From a bacterium (GTDB lineage Bacteria > UBP14 > UBA6098 > 4484-93), in the NCBI GenBank assembly GCA_021158465.1, contig JAGGUN010000018.1, forward strand, positions 1 through 5,086: a DNA stretch of 5,086 nucleotides, in the 5' to 3' direction. The number at the start of each line of letters is the position of its first letter. Within the stretch, counting starts at the first letter, position 1. Both the position numbers and the translations under genes were made by a program. Positions 1 through 5,086 of the stretch are shown in pieces. Under the pieces are notes generated by a model. It worked only from the letters and a program-made list of their open reading frames with translations. It was not told the origin of the DNA and did not search any database.

Positions 1-14
1 ATGCAATGTCAAAT

Positions 15-1373
15 CTAAACCCTTATCCTCTGCCAGTGTCCTCTCAGAAATACGAATGTGATAACCAGTGCCTCGACAACCTGTGAGATGGCAATTCCCC
101 AGATAAGTCCCAGCTCGCCTATCTGCCCCGATAGATATGTCGCAAGGGCTATTCTTATCCCTATGGTGCAGACTATCGTAGCCATCATTGGGTTTTTCGT
201 GTCGCCGGCGCCGTTCAACGCCCTCGAAAGCGTCATAGCGAGTGCCATAAACGGCAACTGAAGCCCGATAATTGTAAGAAACCGTTTCCCTGCCTGTATC
301 ACCTCGGGTGAGTTGGTAAATATAGTGAGGACCCCTTTTCCTGCGAAGATAAAAGCAAGCATAAAGATTGCGGTTACTGCCTCATATAGAAGTACGGCTA
401 ACCAGGCAGATGCGACCGACCGCTTTGGCTTCCCTGCACCGAGGTTTTGCCCGACGGTCGTCGATGCTGCTGTCCCAAAGCCAAATCCAGGCATCATAGC
501 TATGAGAATCACCCTGAGCACAATACCATAAGCCGCAATAACAATCGTCCCAAAGTTGGAGGCAAGCCTCATAAGAATGATTCCAGATATGTTCCTCGAT
601 AGGTTCTGTATCATACTGAAGAGACCCAGCTTGAGTATCCTGTATGTCATTTTGGGGTCAAATCTGAAATCCTCTTGGCGGAAATGTAACCGCAGTTTTC
701 CCGAAAATAATCTCCAGAGAAGCAGAATAACTCCGATACCCCTTGCGATGACCGTCGCCAAGGCACTTCCTGCAACCTCCATCCTCGGAAACCCAAAGAG
801 ACCATAAATGAATATCGGGTCAAGAACGATGTTCACCAGAGAGGCTATCCCCATTATTATCACAGGGGTCAGCGTATCGCCTGCTCCTCGAAGTGAAAAG
901 TTCAGCCCAAATGAAAGAAATATAACGAATGACCAGTTGAATATTATCTTTGTATATTCGAGGGCGTAGCCTGTGCCTGCTGTTTCCCTCGCCAGAAATG
1001 ATACAGCATCTGTCAGGAAAAATTTTGAGAAGAGCAAAGCCAGAAGCCATAGTGTAAATCCGATAAATACCGTCTGGATGGATGCTCGTTCAGCATCCTC
1101 ATATCTCCTGCCTCCATAAGCCCTGGAAATCACAGCGACCGCTCCGATGGATACCCCCGATGCTACCGTAAAAAGCAATCCCTGTAATACCCCACCTATC
1201 GCTATTCCCGATATAGCAGCAGGACCAAGCCGCCCAATAAATATCATATCGACTATGTTGAACAGGTCCTGGAGAAATGTCCCAACCATCATCGGCAGGG
1301 CGAGATAAAGAATATTCTTGAGAATGGAGCCTTCGGTTATATCCCGAAACGCTTTCCTGTTGGAGGAAGTCAA
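15..1373 (-). CDS. MATE family efflux protein (multidrug/cation antiporter), TTG start
   Basis: This is an inner-membrane secondary transporter of the MATE (MatE, NorM/DinF/MepA-like) superfamily. Known members export cationic drugs, dyes or metabolites in exchange for Na+ or H+; the substrate cannot be read from the sequence. The 452 residues fit the usual 440-470, and the hydrophobicity fits 12 membrane helices in two homologous halves. Family hallmarks are TEGSI and LALPMM before and in helix 1 (residues 13-29), FNIVDMIFIGRLG (38-50), GAGDT in each half (163-167 and 388-392), and the inter-helix motifs SRAYGG (83-88) and GQNLGAGKPKR (308-318). The start is TTG at 1373. The frame is open upstream only to a stop at 1422-1424, with no ATG or GTG between, and AAGGGGG lies 4 bases upstream. 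The next ATG, residue 28, would remove most of helix 1. The stop is TAG. The family call is secure; the subfamily is not determined. Confidence 0.96.
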   Translation of the reverse strand: MTSSNRKAFRDITEGSILKNILYLALPMMVGTFLQDLFNIVDMIFIGRLGPAAISGIAIGGVLQGLLFTVASGVSIGAVAVISRAYGGRRYEDAERASIQTVFIGFTLWLLALLFSKFFLTDAVSFLARETAGTGYALEYTKIIFNWSFVIFLSFGLNFSLRGAGDTLTPVIIMGIASLVNIVLDPIFIYGLFGFPRMEVAGSALATVIARGIGVILLLWRLFSGKLRLHFRQEDFRFDPKMTYRILKLGLFSMIQNLSRNISGIILMRLASNFGTIVIAAYGIVLRVILIAMMPGFGFGTAASTTVGQNLGAGKPKRSVASAWLAVLLYEAVTAIFMLAFIFAGKGVLTIFTNSPEVIQAGKRFLTIIGLQLPFMALAMTLSRALNGAGDTKNPMMATIVCTIGIRIALATYLSGQIGELGLIWGIAISQVVEALVITFVFLRGHWQRIRV

Positions 1374-1377
1374 TAAA

Positions 1378-1384
1378 CCCCCTT
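1378..1384 (-). promoter_or_regulatory. Ribosome binding site of the MATE gene
   Basis: The minus strand reads AAGGGGG, then TTTA, then TTG. It is a purine-rich Shine-Dalgarno-like stretch four to five bases before the start codon. It supports the TTG start because no other initiation codon is placed suitably. Its AAGG end also lies in the 3' arm of the inverted repeat at 1381-1438, so it may be partly hidden in the folded message. Confidence 0.6.
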
Positions 1385-1438
1385 GGAAACGGTAAACAAA
1401 ATCGGCTAAATATAAAAAAGACTACCGCTTCCACAAGG
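1381..1438 (-). promoter_or_regulatory. Imperfect inverted repeat overlapping the MATE ribosome binding site
   Basis: In the transcript the arm CCUUGUGGAAGCGG (plus-strand 1425-1438) can pair with CCGUUUCCAAGG (1381-1392). This gives 12 base pairs, one of them G-U, with a two-base bulge (UG) in the first arm and a 32-base AU-rich loop. The second arm takes in the AAGG of the Shine-Dalgarno sequence. No U-tract follows the stem, so it does not look like an intrinsic terminator. A role in translation control is inference. The long loop makes the fold less stable than its stem suggests, and chance is possible. Confidence 0.4.
1409..1436 (-). promoter_or_regulatory. Possible weak sigma70-like promoter for the MATE gene
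   Basis: The minus strand shows TTGTGG (1431-1436), a 16-base spacer, and TATATT (1409-1414). The -10 matches the consensus at five of six positions and the -35 at three of six. It lies about 35 bases upstream of the TTG start. The surrounding sequence is AT-rich, so such matches arise easily by chance. The MATE gene could equally be read from the peptidase promoter, as no terminator separates them. Confidence 0.25.
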
Positions 1439-1449
1439 AGATATTTTAC

Positions 1450-2901
1450 CTATTTTAGCACCACCACCCGTTTGGCGGTCTTTCCGCTCGAGGTTCTCAA
1501 GACAGCAGAATAAACTCCAGAGGGGCAGGCAACACCGTTGTCGTCTCTACCATCCCAGCTAATATCGTATCTGCCGGGTGAGACGGAACTCCTGAACAAT
1601 CCCCTTACCTTCTCGCCGGAAATATTGTATAGCTCAATCTCTGCCTCCGTATTTTCCGTTGCCTCGAAGGTAAGTTGCACCGTTGCATTGGCAGGATTTG
1701 GATAAACGGAGAAGTTAAGCTCCTCAGGGGTGACTTTCCCCTGCTCCTTGATATCAGTCGCCTCGATGACGGTTATACACACACCGCAGTAGTAGGTTCC
1801 GAGTGTATCGGTGTATGCGGGGTATGATGTCGACATATCGCTTACCTGACCGTATGCGAGGAATGAGAATCCGCAGTAGTTTCTCGGCTCTGATGGAGCA
1901 GTAAAGTTAAGCCAGAATGTCCTCGCACCACCGGTTGAATCGACCACAGGAGAACCTGCTGCATAGTTCAGACTGTTCAACACAAAACCGAAGGGAGTGT
2001 TTATATACTTCAGGTCCATACTTATCGGGAACTTAACCGGGAAATGTGGTGGGGTTGTCGGGTTGTAGGACGCTGCCCGCCCTATCTTTGGAACCGTGTA
2101 GTTCACCTCGATTCTTATATCGAATGTCGAGTCGACGAAAACGGTTTCCGGGTAGAAGACATTTATATCGAACGGGGCAGAGAAGAGGTAGCTGCCAGAA
2201 CGCCAGGGACACTCCGGCGAGGTGAGGTCGAATAATGCCCAAGGGTATCTGACAAGCGGTCCATACCAGGGGTCGTGGAAGATGAACATCTGTGTGTCCG
2301 TATCATAGCCGATAAGGAGAATTGAATGCCCTATCTCTGTCGCAGGGGGTGGCTCCGTTATATCCGACCCGTCGGGAGGTGTCCCTGTGAACGGGAAATA
2401 GGTATTGAAGATAACAGGATACCCCTGATTGAGCGTCTCTATCCATACCTGTGGGGGCCAGCTCATTAGCGATGTATAATCCTCTACCGCAGAGAGCCCG
2501 TATCTACGCCAGGTATATTCGGCATTCGGTGGAGAGAGTGCGGCAACGCTTGCACAGGAATAGTGGCAGGCTCTCCTCGCATCGTCGAGCATCGTTCCAG
2601 CCCAGCCTCCAGCCACTCCTGCTACATCGTCCGTGTTGCAGACATTCGCTATCTCCTGGGCAGGGAACAGCCCGTATATGCCCGTCTGGTTCGGGAAGAA
2701 TTCATAATACTCGAAGAGCATATGCAGACAGGCAACCGTGCACCAATTGTTCGGTGCAGGTGGATAGCCAGGGTCGGGTGGCCAGAACCCATTACCCTGA
2801 GTGTGATACGGCACGGGTAGGGTATAAGTCAAGCCAGATGCCATTCCAGCCAGAGTGAAAAGCACCAAACAAACACCAGCAAAAAATAGTGCAGCTCTCA
2901 T
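1450..2901 (-). CDS. Secreted C39-like cysteine peptidase with Ig-like region and C-terminal T9SS/FlgD-type sorting domain
   Basis: A 483-residue exported protein. Residues 1 to about 22 form a signal peptide (MRAAL, then a hydrophobic core ending LAGMASG). Residues 28-240 resemble the Peptidase_C39_2 papain-like fold: VPYHTQ (30-35, a possible oxyanion Gln), Cys54 in NNWCTVACLHM as candidate nucleophile, NQGYPVIF (158-165), His192 in GHSILLIGYD, and Asp210 in FHDPW. Together these give a plausible Cys-His-Asp triad. Residues 245-380 are beta-rich and resemble NEW3/CARDB-type Ig modules. Residues 395-483 are a FlgD-like/T9SS tail with YPNP (400-403), SWDGRDDNG (448-456), SGVY (461-464) and terminal RVVVLK. 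Ten cysteines fit an exported, possibly disulfide-bonded protein. The ATG at 2901 is preferred over the GTG at 2928 because AAGGAGG lies six bases upstream and it gives a clean signal peptide. Its activity and substrate are unknown. It could also be a non-peptidase member of the fold. Confidence 0.85.
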   Translation of the reverse strand: MRAALFFAGVCLVLFTLAGMASGLTYTLPVPYHTQGNGFWPPDPGYPPAPNNWCTVACLHMLFEYYEFFPNQTGIYGLFPAQEIANVCNTDDVAGVAGGWAGTMLDDARRACHYSCASVAALSPPNAEYTWRRYGLSAVEDYTSLMSWPPQVWIETLNQGYPVIFNTYFPFTGTPPDGSDITEPPPATEIGHSILLIGYDTDTQMFIFHDPWYGPLVRYPWALFDLTSPECPWRSGSYLFSAPFDINVFYPETVFVDSTFDIRIEVNYTVPKIGRAASYNPTTPPHFPVKFPISMDLKYINTPFGFVLNSLNYAAGSPVVDSTGGARTFWLNFTAPSEPRNYCGFSFLAYGQVSDMSTSYPAYTDTLGTYYCGVCITVIEATDIKEQGKVTPEELNFSVYPNPANATVQLTFEATENTEAEIELYNISGEKVRGLFRSSVSPGRYDISWDGRDDNGVACPSGVYSAVLRTSSGKTAKRVVVLK

Positions 2902-2907
2902 TCTTCC

Positions 2908-2914
2908 CCTCCTT
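2908..2914 (-). promoter_or_regulatory. Strong ribosome binding site that fixes the peptidase gene start
   Basis: The minus strand reads AAGGAGG, six bases, then ATG at 2901-2899. This is a near-ideal Shine-Dalgarno match at ideal spacing. It lies inside the longer reading frame that begins at the GTG at 2928, which argues that the extra nine N-terminal residues (MLLLSRRGR) are not translated. Confidence 0.88.
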
Positions 2915-2927
2915 GAAAGTAATAACA

Positions 2928-2994
2928 CTTACCTTATATAATTTAAGTATAGTCTATAGGCTTTGGAAAAGCAAGTTGTTTTTTATATAGTAAG
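2928..2994. repeat. AT-rich imperfect inverted repeat flanking the peptidase promoter
   Basis: Arms at 2928-2941 (cttac, ct, tatataa) and 2983-2994 (ttatatagtaag) are complementary over 12 positions with a two-base bulge in the first arm. They bracket the predicted -35 and -10 boxes. Between them, at 2948-2958, is a short perfect palindrome TATAG-T-CTATA that overlaps the -10 box. Either could be a regulator binding site, but in DNA this rich in A and T such symmetry can arise by chance. Confidence 0.3.
2946..2974 (-). promoter_or_regulatory. Sigma70-like promoter of the peptidase gene
   Basis: The minus strand shows TTGCTT (2969-2974), exactly 17 bases, then TATACT (2946-2951). The -10 agrees with TATAAT at five of six positions and the -35 begins with TTG. 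Transcription would start near 2939, leaving a leader of roughly 40 bases before the ATG with its Shine-Dalgarno sequence. Sigma consensus in this lineage is unknown, and in Bacteroidetes proper it differs (about TTTG and TAnnTTTG), so the call is tentative. It suggests that the peptidase gene, and perhaps the MATE gene after it, can be transcribed independently of the LVIVD gene. Confidence 0.5.
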
Positions 2995-3017
2995 GTTTTT
3001 TAATAGATTCTGGTTCT

Positions 3018-5086
3018 CTATTTCAGATACAGAATTTTCCTTGTTGCAGATTGTTTCCCTGCTGTTGCACGGACGAGGTAGACACCTGAGCCAGTCGATT
3101 TATCGGGTGTCCAGAGCATCTCTGATGAGCCCGAGGGGGCTGTGGTATGAGACCAGACCAGGTTTCCCAGTATGTTAAATATCTCTACCGTTGCACCTGG
3201 GGGAGCCGATACACGGCAGGCGGAGTTGAACGGGTTAGGATAGGCAGAAATTGATATCTGTTCTGGAATACTGTGGGTCTCCTCCTCAATGCCGGCAAAG
3301 GCTGAGACATCGAATATCATAAACTCGCCTGAATATTCTGTTGCAACATATGCATAATCCCCGACGACCTGTAAGCCTCTAAAGGCTTCAAGGGGCTGGT
3401 AGTAGTAGCCAATCTGAACGGGAGAACGTGGGTCTGATACATCGAACACATAGAGAGAATGGTTGCCATTGGAGATGTATGCATAATTTCCCCGAACATA
3501 GACTCCTCCATATTCACTACGCACCTCATCAAAGTGACAGATTCCTAACGGTATTGGGGAAGTAAGGTCGGAAATATCTAATATTTTAACCTCGCTTGCC
3601 CCAAAGAGGTAGAGATGATTATGTCTTATGAAAATATCCGCGCCGTAGTCTGTCAAACTGGGTGTCTCTGGATAAACTGTTATAATTTCCGGTTCTCTCG
3701 GATTGGCAACATTTATAATCACCAGTCCAGACCAACCGAGAACATAGCATATCGTGTCGACAACTTCTACCGCTAATCCAGTAAACCCGAGAGAACTATC
3801 CGTCAGGAGAGTTGGTTCTCGTGGGTTTGCGATGCTTTGGATTGCCAGTCCCCTAAGCCGCTTACTCCAATATAGCAGAGTATCTTTTATTTTAACATCT
3901 GTCAGCCAACCGAAGTCCCCGGCTGCTGTAACTCTCAGCCCCGCCGTCAGATAGATATAATAAATATAATATTCTCCACCTCGGTTTCCTGTAACTATAG
4001 TTCTATCCTTGACTTCTATGAGATCTGCGAGGGTCGAATATTCCATATTACTCGAACCTGTTTCATACGGTCTTTCTATATCAGAAACGCTAACAAATCT
4101 TAACCCATCGTGGATGAGTGCCGCAAGATAAACGAGGGTATCCTTCACAATCAAATTTCTTCCTCTCGCTCCCGAGGTTCTAACCGTTTTAATGAAAGTT
4201 GGACTCTCTACATTTGATACATCGAATAAGTAGAGACCATCAACTCCGGCATAATATAGTAGGTTATCCTTAATAAAGATTTCGCCATGATTGTACAGGC
4301 AATCAGCTCGGCAATAGCTTATTCGATGTAATACCGGCCCGGATATGTCATAAATACGCAACCCAGCATCCCCAGAACCATTATCTCTAAATGCATAAAG
4401 GTAATCGTCAACATATATGCTATGGGGGAGACTACCATAAAGTACAGAATGGTCGGTTTGTGTGGGGCTAGTTGGGTCAGAGACATCAATTGTGACTATA
4501 TCACAAACATGACCATATTCATCTGGTGTATGGTAGTAAACCGTGTTGAGCGAGGCATAAGCGAAGTTATCTTTTACCCATATTCTATGGTATCCCGCCC
4601 CGCTCCAGTCCCACCACCCAGGCCGAAAAGGAAGATTGCTGAGTTCAACAGGCTCTGTAGGGCTTGATACATCTAAAATCCATAGATTTAGCCTATCAAC
4701 ATAAAAAGCAAGTGTATCGACTACAAACACATCCCTGCCTTCTCCCTCTCCAACATACTGTGCTATCTTTTCTGGGTTTGCGCTATCTGATATGTTCGCA
4801 ATCACCAACCCAGAATCCCTGCTCGCGATGAAGAGGAGCGTGTCCTGCATAGTGAGCCTTAGTCCAGAACCGACCTCGGGATGATTTCCTATTACAAATG
4901 GTGAGGTCTTACAAGCCACATTCACAACGGTCAACCCCATGGACTGGCTGGTCACATAGGCATAATCACCATTAATGACTATTCCTCCTAAACTTGACCC
5001 GAATCCTGTGAAGCATCGTCCTATTTCGAGCGGATTAATAGGCTCGGAGATATCATATATCACAAGATTTGCGCCTTCACCAACAT
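3018..5086 (-). CDS. Surface or secreted LVIVD-repeat (beta-propeller-like) protein with C-terminal T9SS sorting domain, 5' end outside the window
   Basis: The last 688 residues of a longer protein. The frame stays open to the window edge, and the first visible residues (VGEGANLVIYDIS) are already mid-repeat, so start and signal peptide are outside. At least 14 LVIVD-type repeats (PF08309 style) follow, with motif starts near residues 7, 51, 93, 134, 196, 242, 284, 328, 383 (degenerate), 413, 454, 499, 544 and 588. Each unit of about 41-46 residues has a strand such as GDYAYV or KDTLVYL, then LxIxDVSxPxxP. The units before those at 196 and 383 carry insertions. Residues 610-688 are a T9SS type A-like tail with YPNPFN (615-620), SGVYLV (666-671) and terminal KILYLK. 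LVIVD repeats are known from bacterial and archaeal surface proteins and are thought to form beta-propellers; the ligand is unknown. No enzyme motif was seen. The stop is TAG. Confidence 0.88.
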   Translation of the reverse strand, partial: VGEGANLVIYDISEPINPLEIGRCFTGFGSSLGGIVINGDYAYVTSQSMGLTVVNVACKTSPFVIGNHPEVGSGLRLTMQDTLLFIASRDSGLVIANISDSANPEKIAQYVGEGEGRDVFVVDTLAFYVDRLNLWILDVSSPTEPVELSNLPFRPGWWDWSGAGYHRIWVKDNFAYASLNTVYYHTPDEYGHVCDIVTIDVSDPTSPTQTDHSVLYGSLPHSIYVDDYLYAFRDNGSGDAGLRIYDISGPVLHRISYCRADCLYNHGEIFIKDNLLYYAGVDGLYLFDVSNVESPTFIKTVRTSGARGRNLIVKDTLVYLAALIHDGLRFVSVSDIERPYETGSSNMEYSTLADLIEVKDRTIVTGNRGGEYYIYYIYLTAGLRVTAAGDFGWLTDVKIKDTLLYWSKRLRGLAIQSIANPREPTLLTDSSLGFTGLAVEVVDTICYVLGWSGLVIINVANPREPEIITVYPETPSLTDYGADIFIRHNHLYLFGASEVKILDISDLTSPIPLGICHFDEVRSEYGGVYVRGNYAYISNGNHSLYVFDVSDPRSPVQIGYYYQPLEAFRGLQVVGDYAYVATEYSGEFMIFDVSAFAGIEEETHSIPEQISISAYPNPFNSACRVSAPPGATVEIFNILGNLVWSHTTAPSGSSEMLWTPDKSTGSGVYLVRATAGKQSATRKILYLK

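Noticed and set aside
1-14. Terminator or next gene after the MATE stop codon
   Set aside because: Only 14 bases remain, too few to judge, and they show no stem or start site.
1381-1438. The inverted repeat before the MATE gene as an intrinsic terminator for the peptidase gene
   Set aside because: No U-tract follows the second arm, the loop is long at 32 bases, and the stem runs into the next gene's ribosome binding site.
2451-2858. Plus-strand open frame of 135 codons, and several shorter plus-strand frames across the window
   Set aside because: They lie wholly opposite well-supported minus-strand genes with recognisable domains. Their translations are rich in Arg, Ser and Pro with no domain, signal peptide or convincing ribosome binding site.
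15-2901. A peptide maturation and export system made of the C39-like peptidase and the MATE protein
   Set aside because: C39-coupled peptide export uses ABC transporters. MATE proteins are not known to export processed peptides, and no small precursor gene with a double-glycine leader is visible in either gap.
3002-3022. Six-base-pair stem (AATAGA/TCTATT, nine-base loop) at the end of the LVIVD gene as a terminator
   Set aside because: The stem is all but free of G and C, overlaps the stop codon, and is followed on the minus strand by an A-tract and not a U-tract.
5061-5063. GTG as the start of the LVIVD protein
   Set aside because: The same frame is open to the window edge, and the upstream codons (VGEGANL) complete a normal LVIVD motif, so this GTG is an internal valine.

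Overview
The window holds three genes, all on the minus strand, and so reads from its right-hand end to its left: a secreted beta-propeller-type protein of LVIVD repeats (3018-5086, 5' end beyond the window), a secreted C39-like cysteine peptidase (1450-2901), and a MATE-family multidrug/cation antiporter (15-1373). No RNA gene, insertion sequence, CRISPR array or phage-derived gene was seen. Every plus-strand reading frame is a shadow of a minus-strand gene.

The two secreted proteins are unrelated over most of their length, but both end in the same kind of roughly 80-residue C-terminal module. This has a YPNP motif near its start, a short beta-rich domain, an SGVY motif and a basic-hydrophobic terminus (VVVLK or ILYLK). 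That is the pattern of type IX secretion (Por/T9SS type A) sorting domains and the related FlgD-like Ig domain. It points to a bacterium of the Fibrobacteres-Chlorobi-Bacteroidetes (FCB) superphylum or a neighbouring candidate phylum such as WOR-3, Cloacimonadota, Marinimicrobia or Zixibacteria, where LVIVD proteins with this tail are common. This placement is inference from domain style; the window has no phylogenetic marker gene. Moderate GC content and frequent AUA and AGA/AGG codons fit but do not decide the matter.

Layout from right to left: the LVIVD-repeat gene ends at 3018. A 116-base AT-rich gap (2902-3017) follows, with a good sigma70-like promoter (TTGCTT-17-TATACT) and a strong Shine-Dalgarno sequence for the peptidase gene. 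A 76-base gap (1374-1449) then precedes the MATE gene. It contains a 12-pair imperfect inverted repeat whose 3' arm overlaps the MATE ribosome binding site, and a weaker promoter-like pair. The MATE gene starts at TTG. No intrinsic terminator is visible in either gap, so read-through from one gene to the next is possible.

The two secreted proteins probably act outside the outer membrane or on the cell surface, and the MATE protein in the inner membrane. Nothing in the sequence shows that the three work in one pathway. The two surface proteins share an export route, and the MATE gene may be an ordinary housekeeping exporter beside them. This looks like a mostly ordinary stretch of an uncultivated-lineage genome. 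The points most worth a second look are the possible masking of the MATE ribosome binding site and the joining of a C39-like peptidase to a T9SS/FlgD-type tail.
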